Assembly: GCA_028285595.1 (NCBI GenBank)
Contig: JANQOW010000088.1
Location: 91,730-155,729 of the forward strand
Direction of reading: 5' to 3'
From: Hyphomicrobiales bacterium
GTDB taxonomy: Bacteria; Pseudomonadota; Alphaproteobacteria; Rhizobiales; CAJQND01
DNA length: 64,000 bases
Every line of letters starts with the position of its first letter. The first letter of the stretch is position 1. The notes beneath the pieces are model-generated. The model was not told the origin of the DNA. It saw only the letters and a list, made by a program, of their open reading frames with translations, and did not search any database. Position numbers and translations under genes: made by a program. Positions 50,924-60,656 of this stretch are shown here, in pieces.

Positions 50924-51020
50924 GGCGCGCTCAGCGCGCCTGAACTGATATTGTGGTTCTGCGGACGGGGTCTTTGGAGAGGGCCCCGTCCGCAGTTTTC
51001 TGTCCGGCGTTGAACCGGAC
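50924..51020 (-). promoter_or_regulatory. pufA-pufL intercistronic hairpin cluster (mRNA stability element)
   Basis: Within the 132-bp gap between pufA and pufL are three stems: GTCCGG/CCGGAC (51002-51020), a 12-bp perfect CTGCGGACGGGG/CCCCGTCCGCAG (50959-50995) and GGCGCGC/GCGCGCC (50924-50940). No T-run follows the large hairpin in the transcribed direction. In Rhodobacter, such hairpins shield the pufBA message from 3' decay so that LH1 subunits exceed reaction centre subunits. The same role is inferred here. Confidence 0.8.
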
Positions 51021-51034
51021 CCTGTGACGGCTCG

Positions 51035-51217
51035 CTAGGTTGGGATCACTTTCGTGATTCCAGGCGTAGCGAGGCTTGACGTTTGTTGGCCTTCCAACCA
51101 GTTGTACTTGTTCGTGCTGAGCAGAATGAAATGAATCAAAATCGCCAGCGCAAACAAGAAGGTGAAAAGTGCAACCAACGCCCGGCGCGGATCAAAGAGT
51201 AACCAAACCTTCCACAT
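51035..51217 (-). CDS. pufA: Light-harvesting 1 alpha polypeptide
   Basis: 60 aa. [20 protein letters not shown] with one membrane helix, the bacteriochlorophyll-ligand His in [13 protein letters not shown] and YNWLEG after it, all standard for LH1 alpha. It pairs with PufB to build the ring around the reaction centre. Begins 19 bp after pufB. Confidence 0.96.
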   Translation of the reverse strand: MWKVWLLFDPRRALVALFTFLFALAILIHFILLSTNKYNWLEGQQTSSLATPGITKVIPT

Positions 51218-51236
51218 GATGCTTCTCCCAACTCAA

Positions 51237-51383
51237 TCAAAGCCAGGGGCGCCACATCCAGACCAAGATATGGGCTACGACTGCAACGGCCGTGAACCCA
51301 ACAAAGCTGGATATGAAGATCCGGTGGAACTCTTGAGCCTCCGTATCCGTCAATCCCGAAAGGGATTCAGAACGATTAGGCAT
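51237..51383 (-). CDS. pufB: Light-harvesting 1 beta polypeptide
   Basis: 48 aa from the ATG at 51383 ([20 protein letters not shown]); a reading from 51452 is too long for the family and has no ribosome site. The ligand His is in [14 protein letters not shown], the conserved beta C-terminus. Paired with PufA. Confidence 0.95.
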   Translation of the reverse strand: MPNRSESLSGLTDTEAQEFHRIFISSFVGFTAVAVVAHILVWMWRPWL

Positions 51384-51524
51384 GGTAGTTGCCCTCCACA
51401 GGATTGGCCTTGCGGCCGTTACCGCGCGGACCCCGCGCGGCGGGGGTGGCATCTCGTCTCTGGTTAATCAGATTCCAGACACCTCTTCCAGGCAGCGGAT
51501 GCTGCCAAGAACCGACAGATCCCT

Positions 51525-51758
51525 TCACGAAAATGCGAACGGGATCGAAGACCGTGTGGCCACGAGGGCCTCTTGCAACACTGACCTGCGAACACCATCA
51601 GGCACCAGCTGCGGGCGCCACCGATAGGGGATCAGACGGTGCGCAAGTGCTGCGCTAAAGAAGACGATGAAGACGAGCGCATAGACGATACGAAAATCCA
51701 GCTGCTTTGTTTGAGCTGTCTGCGTATGAGATCTTGCAGGAGCCACATGAGCACTCAT
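51525..51758 (-). CDS. pufQ: PufQ, bacteriochlorophyll-synthesis accessory protein
   Basis: 77 aa with one membrane helix (about 24-42: FRIVYALVFIVFFSAALAHRL) and a basic C-terminal tail. Size, topology and position between bchZ and pufB match PufQ, which boosts bacteriochlorophyll synthesis and LH1 assembly in Rhodobacter. The 141-bp gap to pufB contains a GC-rich dyad (CCGCGCGG twice, 51422-51439) that may be an mRNA processing site. Sequence similarity within PufQ is low, so the call relies partly on position. Confidence 0.85.
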   Translation of the reverse strand: MSAHVAPARSHTQTAQTKQLDFRIVYALVFIVFFSAALAHRLIPYRWRPQLVPDGVRRSVLQEALVATRSSIPFAFS

Positions 51759-51804
51759 TGTTTAGTCCTCCTTTTTCGTCCACAATTTCTAAGCGAATTT
51801 TTAG

Positions 51805-53256
51805 TCACGCTGCCCTCCCGAGGGTCTGTGCTGCCTGTTGCACAACGCTGGCGGTTACGGCCTGGTCACCTGAGTTGCGGGCCGTCTGTTCAGCGGCATC
51901 GCGCAGGCGTTTGGCAGCGGAAATCCTCACAAGCACGGGCTCTCGATCCACGAGCCGATCAAGCTCCAGCCGAGCGTCATTGTCCCAGGGCAACTGCTCG
52001 CTTAAGCGGGCAGGTGTGGTTTCGATCTTGTCGAGATCGGTACTGAGCGGAATGATGGAGAAGAGGGCATCGAACAGAGCGTTGCACACTTCCTGAACCA
52101 GGTAAGTTGCGCCCGCATAGCCCATGAAGGGCGTGCCCGTATGACGGCGAATGATGGCGCCAGGGAACGAAGCTGGGATGTAGACAGCCTTGGCCCCAAT
52201 CTCGCTCAAATACATCCGTTCATTATAGGACCCAAACACGATCAGCGGCGTGTTGGCCTGGAGCGAGGTGCGTACTTCATCATTGTCGGGCTTTACGCCG
52301 GCGCTCCGTGCTTTGGAGTAAGTGCAGGGCAAACCCAGTTCGGTTTCAAGGAAGTGCCTAACGCCACGCTCGTAGGTCTCATTCGCCACGATCGCAAAGC
52401 TTGCGGTCCCAAAGAAGTCCTGGGTGACAGAGCGCCACAAGTCCCAAAGCGGTTTGATCGTGGTGTGTTTTTCTTTTTCGATGAAGGGTTCAGGGTCAAG
52501 TCCTGTCAGCTCGCCCAGCGTCCTCAGAAACTTGGTGGTTGAATGCAAGCCGATAGGCGCTTGCAGATAGGGCTTGTCCAGGTTCTCGCAGAGCTGGCGA
52601 CCAAATTCCCGGTACATGCATACGTTCACGTCTGCGTCTACCAGGCGCGCCACGTCTGCAAGATGGCTCCCAAGCGGGAACACCATGTTGACTTCAGCGC
52701 CGATGCCTTCGATCAGACGTCTGATCTCTGCAAGGTCGGAAGGGGTGTTGAAGGTCCCATAGATCGGGCCGATGATGTTGACCTTTGGCGGCTCACCGTC
52801 TTTGCGTGGCCGCGCCTTGGGCATCTTGCCCTTCTTGGCGCCAAACTCTGTCCACAACCAATTGATGGCCCGATTGGCACTCTGCCATTGGTCTTCGTCT
52901 ATTGTGCGTGGCAGGAACCGCTTGATGCTTGTGCCTTCTGGCGTTACGCCGCCTCCGATCATTTCGGCGATTGATCCGGTCACTACCACCGCCGGTAATT
53001 CAGGATCAAAGGTTTCCCACGCCCGACGCATGGCTTCCTCGGTGCCCTTCTGCCCCAGCTCTTCTTCGGCAAGGCCGGTGACCGTGATGGGCAGTTCGTG
53101 GGGCGGCAGCGCGTCGGTGTAATGGAGGACGGATGTGACCGGAAGATTCTCGCAGCCGACCGGACCGTCGATGATGACTTGCAGCCCCTTGATGGCGGTA
53201 AACGCATAAACCGAACCCCAGTATCCGCCGGCTCTGTCATGGTCGAGGATCAACAT
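51805..53256 (-). CDS. bchZ: Chlorophyllide a reductase subunit Z
   Basis: 483 aa, nitrogenase-like. [28 protein letters not shown] (cluster-ligand Cys) and the C-terminal light-independent-reductase-like region with [19 protein letters not shown] mark BchZ. With BchY and BchX it reduces the B-ring to make bacteriochlorin. It overlaps bchY by 7 bp. The puf promoter is often within bchZ, but no clear element was identified. Confidence 0.95.
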   Translation of the reverse strand: MLILDHDRAGGYWGSVYAFTAIKGLQVIIDGPVGCENLPVTSVLHYTDALPPHELPITVTGLAEEELGQKGTEEAMRRAWETFDPELPAVVVTGSIAEMIGGGVTPEGTSIKRFLPRTIDEDQWQSANRAINWLWTEFGAKKGKMPKARPRKDGEPPKVNIIGPIYGTFNTPSDLAEIRRLIEGIGAEVNMVFPLGSHLADVARLVDADVNVCMYREFGRQLCENLDKPYLQAPIGLHSTTKFLRTLGELTGLDPEPFIEKEKHTTIKPLWDLWRSVTQDFFGTASFAIVANETYERGVRHFLETELGLPCTYSKARSAGVKPDNDEVRTSLQANTPLIVFGSYNERMYLSEIGAKAVYIPASFPGAIIRRHTGTPFMGYAGATYLVQEVCNALFDALFSIIPLSTDLDKIETTPARLSEQLPWDNDARLELDRLVDREPVLVRISAAKRLRDAAEQTARNSGDQAVTASVVQQAAQTLGRAA

Positions 53257-54821
53257 CCGGTCGAGCCCTCCACCACAGCTTTCTTAGGCGCACGGTTCTG
53301 TGCCGCAAATTTCTTTTTGAACGCGGGGCGATCTTCGGGAACGTCTTCCCAGATGCCTGCTGCATGGCCTGTCCCCACGCCTTCGAAGAACGCGGTCATA
53401 GCGTCAAAACGTGCTTTGTTCCCAATGGCGGCATTGATCACCTGGGCGAGAGAGCCTGCTCCAGCGACCCCGACCAGCGGACGGGCGGAAATAAGGTTGG
53501 TGAAGTAGAGCGCAGGGATCGAGCGCTGTTTGGCTGCCTGAACCACGGGAGTGGTCCCGATCGCCAAATCAGGCTCGAAAGCGTCCATCGCTGCCAGATC
53601 CTGTTGCAGCGATGCGCGGAACTGAACTTCGATACCCTTGGCTTCCAGCCAGGCACAGTCAGTTTCGGAGTATGGCGTCTTAGGGCAGGCCGTTCCCACA
53701 TACTTAACGTCAGCGCCAGCCTCCACCAGCAGCCGTGCCACCAGCAATTCAGAGCCTTCGTAGCCGGACAGAGTGATCCGCCCGTTAATGGAGGTGCTGG
53801 CAAGAGCACCCTTAATCGCTGGCAAGACCGTGTCCTTGGCTTTAGCAACCATCTTCCGGGCGACCCCGCAAACCTCACCGATGGCTTCCAGCCATTCGGC
53901 CGTGCCTTCAAGACCCACCGGTGCTGAGCCAACGATGGGCCGGCCCGCTGTCTCGAACTCCCTGAAGGACGCGGTGTAGAACGGATGGATGGCTGCAACA
54001 GCTGCGCAATCCAAGGCGCTGTAGAGCTCGCGCCATTCGCGCGTCGGAACCACAGGGCCTGCAGACAAACCCAGCGGCTTTAAGAGCTGGTCAATGCCAA
54101 CCGGGTCGGCCGGGAACATTTCACCCACCAGAGTGATTGTCGGGCGACCGTCCCCATCTTTACGCGGCGCGGTTACTGGACCTGATTCCGCCTCGCTGCG
54201 GGCGTAGGCCAACATTGCGCCCGCCAGCACATCCTTAGCTTCGGCGTGAGTGGGAATACCAAACCCAGGAACGTCAATACCAATGATTCTCACCCCATTG
54301 ATCACTTTTGGGAGCAGCCGCAATGGCACACCAGACGCCGTCGGGACGCACAGGTTGGTTACGACGATTGCGTCATAGAGCTCCGGATCCGCCAGTTCAT
54401 GGACGGCATCGCGGATGTCCTCGAACAGTTTGCCTGTGACCAGCGTTTCAGAGTTGAATGGCACGTAGCCGACGGTGCGTCGGGCTCCATAGAAGTGTGA
54501 GGTGAACGTCAAGCCATAGACACAACACGCAGAGCCGGACAGAACCGTTGCGGTGCGACGCATCCGTAGACCAACTCGCAAGGAGCCGAACGCGGGACAC
54601 ATGGATTGGGGCTGATCGTGTGGCCCGGTGGGGTAGTCTTCCGCAAACTGATCGAGAAGCTCACTTTGGCCCGCAGCCTTAGCCGCCGCCCGCAAAGTAT
54701 CGCCGCCCCCATGACAGCCATCGGTCGTAGCTTGCGCAAACGCGTCTTCGGCCGTATCTGCCGATGCCGCATCTTGTTCGATGAGCCTTGCGTCTAAGCT
54801 ATGATCTAAATCTTGTGTCAT
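53250..54821 (-). CDS. bchY: Chlorophyllide a reductase subunit Y
   Basis: 523 aa. [33 protein letters not shown] with several Cys cluster ligands, [18 protein letters not shown] and the C-terminal [17 protein letters not shown] are standard BchY features. It forms the catalytic heterotetramer with BchZ. The first about 65 residues are variable. It starts 12 bp after bchX. Confidence 0.95.
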   Translation of the reverse strand: MTQDLDHSLDARLIEQDAASADTAEDAFAQATTDGCHGGGDTLRAAAKAAGQSELLDQFAEDYPTGPHDQPQSMCPAFGSLRVGLRMRRTATVLSGSACCVYGLTFTSHFYGARRTVGYVPFNSETLVTGKLFEDIRDAVHELADPELYDAIVVTNLCVPTASGVPLRLLPKVINGVRIIGIDVPGFGIPTHAEAKDVLAGAMLAYARSEAESGPVTAPRKDGDGRPTITLVGEMFPADPVGIDQLLKPLGLSAGPVVPTREWRELYSALDCAAVAAIHPFYTASFREFETAGRPIVGSAPVGLEGTAEWLEAIGEVCGVARKMVAKAKDTVLPAIKGALASTSINGRITLSGYEGSELLVARLLVEAGADVKYVGTACPKTPYSETDCAWLEAKGIEVQFRASLQQDLAAMDAFEPDLAIGTTPVVQAAKQRSIPALYFTNLISARPLVGVAGAGSLAQVINAAIGNKARFDAMTAFFEGVGTGHAAGIWEDVPEDRPAFKKKFAAQNRAPKKAVVEGSTGC

Positions 54822-54832
54822 CTATTCTTGCG

Positions 54833-55855
54833 TCACACCTGATCGTAAATCACCTCAAGCGACGGCCGTTCCACATAGTCGACGCCGCACATGTCCTCGA
54901 ACGTTGCCGGCTCCAACGAGAAGTTGCCGCCTACATCTTCGCTCTTGAACAGATTCAGAAGTTCATCGTGGCTGAGGGGTGTCGGGTGGCGTGGTGGCGC
55001 CTCGGCTACATTGGTGCCGAGCTCGGCGAACAACTCGCCCCACTTGCCGCCCGGTTTGCCGATGATTTCGTAGTTGGCGCTCTTTCGGCGAATGTCTTCA
55101 TTGGCCGGGATGGACGCCAGCACTGGAATTTGCACTGCGTCGGCAAACGCTTGGGCTTCCCCAGTGCCGTCATCTTTGTTGATGACCATTCCGGCGACAC
55201 CGACGTTCCCGCCCAGCTTGCGGAAATACTCCACCGCTGAACACACGTTATTGGCGACATAGAGCGATTGCAGATCGTTCGAACCAACCACAATCACCTT
55301 CTGACACATGTCCCGTGCGATCGGCAGTCCGAACCCGCCGCACACAACGTCACCCAGGAAATCCAAGAGCACGTAGTCGAAGTTCCAATCGTGGAAGCCC
55401 AGCTTTTCGAGTGTTTCAAAGCCATGGATGATGCCGCGACCGCCGCAGCCGCGCCCTACCTCCGGCCCGCCGAGTTCCATGGCGAAAACGCCATCACGCT
55501 TAAAGCAGACGTCGCCAATCGCGACTTCATCGCCGGCAAGTTTCTTCTCAGAGGATGTTGCAATGATCGTTGGCGTGGAACGGCCTCCGAACAGCAAAGA
55601 TGTGGTATCACTTTTTGGGTCGCAGCCGATCAGGAGCGTCTTTTTGCCTTGCTGGGCCATCATGTAGGAGAGGTTGGCCAGTGTGAAACTCTTGCCGATG
55701 CCACCCTTTCCATAGATCGCAATGATTTGGGTTTCTTTAGTTGCCTCACCGCTAGGCACTGGATCGGGCTCAATCGCCGCCTCGTCTCGAAGGGTGCCCG
55801 CAATTTGCTGTTTGGACGTGACTTCCGCCGCCCGCGCCAGGTCGACCAAGCTCAT
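54833..55855 (-). CDS. bchX: Chlorophyllide a reductase iron-sulfur ATPase subunit
   Basis: 340 aa from the ATG at 55855, which overlaps the bchC stop (ATGA) and follows GGAGGGAAG; an upstream TTG at 55870 is not needed. NifH-like P-loop [25 protein letters not shown], and the cluster Cys in GRGCGGRG and DVVCGGFG. Supplies electrons to BchYZ with ATP hydrolysis. Confidence 0.96.
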   Translation of the reverse strand: MSLVDLARAAEVTSKQQIAGTLRDEAAIEPDPVPSGEATKETQIIAIYGKGGIGKSFTLANLSYMMAQQGKKTLLIGCDPKSDTTSLLFGGRSTPTIIATSSEKKLAGDEVAIGDVCFKRDGVFAMELGGPEVGRGCGGRGIIHGFETLEKLGFHDWNFDYVLLDFLGDVVCGGFGLPIARDMCQKVIVVGSNDLQSLYVANNVCSAVEYFRKLGGNVGVAGMVINKDDGTGEAQAFADAVQIPVLASIPANEDIRRKSANYEIIGKPGGKWGELFAELGTNVAEAPPRHPTPLSHDELLNLFKSEDVGGNFSLEPATFEDMCGVDYVERPSLEVIYDQV

Positions 55856-56793
55856 GAAACTTCCCTCCAATCAAGCACCATCTTGAGACAAGACGGGTCT
55901 GAAAATGCGGTTTGATAGGCATCGGGAGCATCTGCTGCGGTTTGCCGATGCGTTATCAGATCACCCAATGAGAGCCGGCCCGAGCTCACCAGCCCGTTCA
56001 CCTTCTCCAGGTCTTCAGGTTTCCACTCAGCTGCCACACGGATGCGCGCTTCGCGCATAAAGGCAGGTGGGAAGGCGAAACTTAAAGGACGCTCATAAAA
56101 ACCCGCCAACGTAACTTCACCGCGCGGAGACAATCGTTCGATCAGGGCGTCCAGCAAATCTGAATCGCCGCTTGCATCGTAAATCGCCCGGTAGTTGGTG
56201 CGCTTGTCGTCGTCTGGATGGATTACTCTGTATCCGGCTGCGCCGGCTGCTCTATCGGGATCACGTTCCCAAACGGTGGGCGCCTTACCGCCGCGAATTG
56301 TTGCAAGACGGGCCAACAATCGACCAAGTACACCATGCCCGACGATGAGATCGGGGGAGCGGGCTCCCTCGGCATGGATAGCGTGATGCGCCGTTGCCGC
56401 CAGAGCCAATAAGGTCGCGCTGTCGCCTAACCTCTCGTCTACTGGAACGACCCTGTCTCCTGGACTGACCACACGCGAGGCCGCTCCGCCAAATAGGCAC
56501 TGCACATCATTGAAACATCTTGCGCCCGGGACGAACACGCGCTCTCCGACGCTTCTTCCGGACTCTTCTCCTGCGTCAACCACGCGGCCCACGCACTCGT
56601 ATCCTGGAACAAGCGGATACCCCATGCCCGGGAATGGCGGCATTTTTCCGGTGTACAACAACCGCTCTGTGCCTGTGCTAACGCCGCTCCATTCAACGTC
56701 AACCATGACGTCACCGGCGCCGGGTCCGCTAAGGTCAACCTCACGGACATGAAGCTGGCCGGGTTCATTCAGAACAACCGCGAGCGTGTTCAT
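55852..56793 (-). CDS. bchC: Bacteriochlorophyllide a dehydrogenase
   Basis: 313 aa, MDR (zinc-type alcohol dehydrogenase-like) fold with GVSTGTERLLYTGKMPPFPGM and the IVGHGVLGRLLARL nucleotide-binding motif. BchC oxidises the 3-hydroxyethyl group to acetyl, the last modification before esterification. Two PpsR boxes lie just upstream, so it has its own promoter inside the crt-bch-puf superoperon. Confidence 0.95.
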   Translation of the reverse strand: MNTLAVVLNEPGQLHVREVDLSGPGAGDVMVDVEWSGVSTGTERLLYTGKMPPFPGMGYPLVPGYECVGRVVDAGEESGRSVGERVFVPGARCFNDVQCLFGGAASRVVSPGDRVVPVDERLGDSATLLALAATAHHAIHAEGARSPDLIVGHGVLGRLLARLATIRGGKAPTVWERDPDRAAGAAGYRVIHPDDDKRTNYRAIYDASGDSDLLDALIERLSPRGEVTLAGFYERPLSFAFPPAFMREARIRVAAEWKPEDLEKVNGLVSSGRLSLGDLITHRQTAADAPDAYQTAFSDPSCLKMVLDWREVS

Positions 56794-56847
56794 TGGGCAC
56801 CTCGCTCTAGCTTGGATCGACCGGGATTGGCGATCTCAATTCCTATA

Positions 56848-56891
56848 TGTAAATTTAACAAGACATATAAAAATGTCAATTATTATTGACA
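56848..56891 (-). promoter_or_regulatory. bchC: Two perfect PpsR boxes at the bchC promoter
   Basis: TGTAAATTTAACAAGACA (56848-56865) and TGTCAATTATTATTGACA (56874-56891) both fit TGT-N12-ACA exactly, 26 bp apart. On the minus strand TTGACA (56879-56874) with TAAATT 16 bp on form a possible promoter. The paired arrangement is that of cooperative CrtJ/PpsR binding at bchC in Rhodobacter. Confidence 0.88.
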
Positions 56892-56906
56892 CTTTTCGCA
56901 AAACCC

Positions 56907-58085
56907 TCAGGCCGTCGCTGACATGACTCTGAGAATCAGAGGATTGCGTGGTTTGTGTTCTCTGATCGCTCCAAATCCTGCTTCTTGGAGCAGCTCGGCG
57001 TTCTGTTTTGGAGACCGCGGTCGCCCTTGTGCCATTGCCAGGAGATAGACCCCGAAATAAGCATCTCCCACGAGTTCTGGTGAACTCTTTCCGGCCATAG
57101 GTTCAGCAACAACAAGGCGTTGCCCAGGCTGAAGGGCCGCCTTCGCAGATTTGAGGATCTGCAGTGCGTCCTCATCATTGTGGTCGTGCAAAATCCGCAC
57201 GAGCAACATGCAGTCGTATTCTTCAGGGATCTCTCCACACATCAAATCCCCACTGTGTACCTTAATGCGTCCGCTCAGCCCTTCTTTCAGAATACGCGCG
57301 CGGGCCCGTGCGGCCACTGGAGGCAAATCGAACACGCCGAAATCGGGACCAGTGTCAGCACGCGCCAGCCTGATCGCACACTCTCCTTCCCCGCCGCCGA
57401 GATCCAAGACGCGTTTGTGGCGTTCGAGCGAGCAGGAAGCCAAAAGCTCATTGGCAATCATATGCTGTGTCGACGTCATGAGCTGCGAATAGGCGGTTAC
57501 GTCCTCTCCGTCCAGCTCACCGGGTAGCTCGTTGCCCGAGTAGGACCAAAAACGCGAGAGTCTGCCGCTTTTCGTGGTTCCGCGGAACCAACTGACGGGA
57601 TTACTGAGATCTTCATAAAGCAAACTATGGTGCCGGATCATGGCCACCAGTCCCGGGTCACCGGCGAGCACTGCACCGCGCGCGCCCAAGGCAAACATGT
57701 TCGCACGGCGCCGGTGAACCAGTTTTAGCGCAGCCGCACCATTCAGCAGGCGCCAAGCTGCATCTTCCTCCAGCTCTGCGTGTCTAGCGATTTGTGAAAC
57801 GGACTTAGGGCCGGTCTTGAGCAGTTCAAAAAGCTCCAATTGAACGCAAGTTTGGAGAATCTGAGAGTAAACAAAGCCTGCAAGAACATCGAAGAGCTGT
57901 TCGGTCTGCCGCCGAGCGATAAATCGGCTGGGGTAGAACCATGCAGCCCACTCGCGAAATGCAGGCTTCATCACCAAGGCGTTGCGCATATCGAAAATGC
58001 GATCAAGCCATGATGGGCCCGGAAGTACTTCCAGCGATTGTGCCGCGTCCAAATGGTTGGACTGCGTGTCTTTGTCAGGCAGCAT
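56907..58085 (-). CDS. crtF: Hydroxyneurosporene/demethylspheroidene O-methyltransferase
   Basis: 392 aa. Winged-helix dimerisation domain (about 60-150) and a SAM-binding domain with VLDLGGGEGECAIRLAR and the DCMLLVRILHDHNDEDALQIL catalytic region of plant-type O-methyltransferases. CrtF methylates the C1 hydroxyl groups in spheroidene or spirilloxanthin synthesis. Overlaps crtE by 11 bp, upstream of bchC. Confidence 0.93.
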   Translation of the reverse strand: MLPDKDTQSNHLDAAQSLEVLPGPSWLDRIFDMRNALVMKPAFREWAAWFYPSRFIARRQTEQLFDVLAGFVYSQILQTCVQLELFELLKTGPKSVSQIARHAELEEDAAWRLLNGAAALKLVHRRRANMFALGARGAVLAGDPGLVAMIRHHSLLYEDLSNPVSWFRGTTKSGRLSRFWSYSGNELPGELDGEDVTAYSQLMTSTQHMIANELLASCSLERHKRVLDLGGGEGECAIRLARADTGPDFGVFDLPPVAARARARILKEGLSGRIKVHSGDLMCGEIPEEYDCMLLVRILHDHNDEDALQILKSAKAALQPGQRLVVAEPMAGKSSPELVGDAYFGVYLLAMAQGRPRSPKQNAELLQEAGFGAIREHKPRNPLILRVMSATA

Positions 58086-58950
58086 GCCCGATCAGCTCCG
58101 CGGGCAAGAAGCGGCGTGATTGCACTTCGATCTCAGTTTTGAGTTCTGCGCGTCCAGGACACTCCGGAATGGAGTCCATGGCTGTATCCACGAGCCTCTT
58201 CAGCCGTTGCTTAGCGCCCCCCACACCATACTGGGCAACGGCGCTCGGCCGGCCAAGCTCGGCATCGCGGCCAACAGGTTTGCCAAGTTCATCTGGATTA
58301 CCTGTTACATCTCGAATGTCATCTGCCACCTGATAGGCTTCTCCCAGACTGTCGCCCAAAGTCCACCAAGCCTCAGCATCGTGTCCGGCAGCCGCAGCGC
58401 CGGCTTCGGATGCAGCGGCGAACAAAGAGCCAGTCTTCGCTCGCTGGTAGTCTCCAACTCCAACGGTCGGTTCGAGCTCCCAAGCCTGGCCAGCGGCTAT
58501 ACCTCGAGGCATGCCAGCAGAGCGGGCTACGATGCGAATGACATCAAGCGCGCGTCTACAATCGTCTGAGCGTTTGATGGCTTCACCTGGTACCTCGAAG
58601 GCACGCACAATAAGAGCATCGCCGACCAGAACCGCTAGGGGTTCACCATAAGCCAAATGAGTAGAGGGCTTGCCGCGTCTCATTGGGGCGTCATCAAAAC
58701 AGGGAAGATCGTCATGCACCAAAGAGGCGCAATGCAAGAGCTCAATTGATGCGGCGGCTGCATCGGTGAGCCAGGGACGATCATCACCGCATGCGGTTGC
58801 AACTGCAAGGGCCAGTCGGGGCCGGATGCGTGCTCCTCCTGGAAATACCGCGTAGCGTGCGGCACTTGACATCAATGGAGGACAGTCGCCACACGCAACT
58901 TTGTCCACTGCGTTCTCAACAGCTGCTTCAATACGAGTTGTAACGTCCAT
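58075..58950 (-). CDS. crtE: Geranylgeranyl diphosphate synthase
   Basis: 291 aa. The two Asp-rich motifs HDDLPCFDDAPMRRG and QVADDIRD are intact, plus GGARIRPRL for isopentenyl diphosphate binding. It makes GGPP for carotenoids and for the bacteriochlorophyll tail. Starts behind AAGGAGG; divergent from crtD across PpsR boxes. Confidence 0.94.
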   Translation of the reverse strand: MDVTTRIEAAVENAVDKVACGDCPPLMSSAARYAVFPGGARIRPRLALAVATACGDDRPWLTDAAAASIELLHCASLVHDDLPCFDDAPMRRGKPSTHLAYGEPLAVLVGDALIVRAFEVPGEAIKRSDDCRRALDVIRIVARSAGMPRGIAAGQAWELEPTVGVGDYQRAKTGSLFAAASEAGAAAAGHDAEAWWTLGDSLGEAYQVADDIRDVTGNPDELGKPVGRDAELGRPSAVAQYGVGGAKQRLKRLVDTAMDSIPECPGRAELKTEIEVQSRRFLPAELIGHAA

Positions 58951-59005
58951 TTCAGACCTCCTTGAGCTGGAATATTCCTCGGTGGTCTCGTAGATCGCTT
59001 CAATG

Positions 59006-59048
59006 TGTCAATTTTAATTGTCACACTGAGTGTAATTTATTATAGACA
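59006..59048. promoter_or_regulatory. PpsR boxes and promoter between crtE and crtD
   Basis: TGTAATTTATTATAGACA (59031-59048) is a perfect TGT-N12-ACA; TGTCAATTTTAATTGTCA (59006-59023) misses one base of the second half but sits in a longer TGTG...CACA dyad. For crtD, TTGTCA (59018-59023) and TATAGA (59041-59046) are 17 bp apart and place the transcript start at about the GTG codon. For crtE, TTGACA on the minus strand (59011-59006) is a possible -35. Confidence 0.8.
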
Positions 59049-59054
59049 TATATT

Positions 59055-60656
59055 GTGAAAAGAAGCCATCAAAAAATTTGCGTATCGCAGTCTTCGCGCC
59101 CCGTGCTGATTGTTGGCGGGGGAATTGGCGGCTTAAGTGCGGCGATCCACCTGGCAAGCAAAGGCCTGCCCGTCACTTTATTTGAGTCACGCGGTAAGCC
59201 AGGTGGAAAACTGCGTCAGGTGCCTGCGGAAGACAGCCTGGCTGATGCCGGGCCAACCGTGTTCACTCTGCGTGAAGTATTTGAAGCACTCTTTGCTGCA
59301 GGCGGCACCAGCCTGGCTTCAGAGCTCTCTCTTACTCGCGCCACACTTTTGGCGCGACATGCTTGGAACGACAATAGGTACCTAGATCTATTTGCTGACA
59401 TAGACGCGTCTGCTGACGCGATTGGTCAGTTCGCCGGAGCAGCAGCGGCGCGAGGCTATCTAGACTTCTGCCAAGAGTCAGAGCAGGTGTACCGCGTGCT
59501 TGCAGAAAGGTTCATCAACGCTCAGCGGCCATCACCGTTGTCGCTAGCACTCTCAGGTGGGCTGTCCGGGATGCTCGAAATGGCCCAGATCAAGCCGTTC
59601 TCAACATTGTGGCAGGCGTTGGGAAAACACTTTGCAGATCCCCGATTGCGCCAGTTGTTCGCTCGCTACTCAACCTATGTGGGATCCTCACCTTTTCTAT
59701 CTCCGGCGACCCTGATGCTGATCGCACACGTCGAACAAATGGGTGTCTGGTATCTGAAAGGTGGAATGTATGCGCTCTGCGAAGCACTTATGCGCACAGC
59801 CGAGCGTAATGGTGTTGAAGTGCGGTGCGGGCAAAGAGTCGATGAAATAGTGGTCGACCGTAATGGCGTATGTGGCGTTCGACTGGAGCATGGTGAGGAA
59901 GTCCGCGGTCAAGCCGTCATCTTTAATGGCGACACAAGTGCTTTGGCAGAGGGTCTGATGGGTGAAGCGGTTGTTGCGGCAGGCAATTCGGTGGCACCAA
60001 AAGACCGGTCCCTTTCGGCTCAAACTTGGGTGATGCAGGCGTCGATCGAGGGGTTTCCACTTGCACACCATACCGTCTTCTTTGGACCTGATTATAAAAG
60101 TGAATTTGAAGACCTGTTCACTTACCAGCGCTTGCCTGCGCAGCCCACAGTCTATGTTTGTGCCCAGGACAGAGACGATGAAGGCAAGGCCCCGATAGCG
60201 ACCTCAGAGCGCTTACTCATTCTCGTCAATGCCGCTGCCCGCGGTGATCATCACCCCCCAGACGCAAAGGAGATCAGAAGATGCAGATCGACTGTATTCC
60301 ATCGCTTACGCCAATGTGGATTAACCCTAACGCCACGCGGCCAGGAAACCGTCACTGGACCAGCAGAATTTTCAGCGATGTTTCCCGGCAGTGGGGGAGC
60401 CCTTTATGGTCGGGCATCTCACGGATGGATGGCCTCGTTTCGCCGACCGGGAGCACGTACCAAGATACCCCGACTGTATCTTGCGGGGGGAAGCGCCCAC
60501 CCTGGAGCGGGCGTGCCAATGGCCGCCATCTCGGGTCGGTTGGCGGCGGAGAGCCTGGAGTGCGACCTAGGTTTGATTTCCGAGTCCAAAAGAACGGTTA
60601 CTTATGGTGGTACATCGATGGCCTCAGCGACGACGGGCAGTACGGCTTCACAGTAA
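59055..60656 (+). CDS. crtD: 1-hydroxycarotenoid 3,4-desaturase (methoxyneurosporene dehydrogenase)
   Basis: 533 aa, CrtI-like flavoprotein. N-terminal PVLIVGGGIGGLSAAIHLASKG dinucleotide motif, LADAGPTVFTL typical for CrtD, and the C-terminal LYLAGGSAHPGAGVPMAAISGRLAAE. CrtD introduces the C3-C4 double bond. The start is GTG at 59055 with no ribosome site and a -10 box about 9 bp upstream, so the mRNA may be leaderless. The 3' end overlaps crtC by about 97 bp. Confidence 0.92.
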   Translation: MKRSHQKICVSQSSRPVLIVGGGIGGLSAAIHLASKGLPVTLFESRGKPGGKLRQVPAEDSLADAGPTVFTLREVFEALFAAGGTSLASELSLTRATLLARHAWNDNRYLDLFADIDASADAIGQFAGAAAARGYLDFCQESEQVYRVLAERFINAQRPSPLSLALSGGLSGMLEMAQIKPFSTLWQALGKHFADPRLRQLFARYSTYVGSSPFLSPATLMLIAHVEQMGVWYLKGGMYALCEALMRTAERNGVEVRCGQRVDEIVVDRNGVCGVRLEHGEEVRGQAVIFNGDTSALAEGLMGEAVVAAGNSVAPKDRSLSAQTWVMQASIEGFPLAHHTVFFGPDYKSEFEDLFTYQRLPAQPTVYVCAQDRDDEGKAPIATSERLLILVNAAARGDHHPPDAKEIRRCRSTVFHRLRQCGLTLTPRGQETVTGPAEFSAMFPGSGGALYGRASHGWMASFRRPGARTKIPRLYLAGGSAHPGAGVPMAAISGRLAAESLECDLGLISESKRTVTYGGTSMASATTGSTASQ

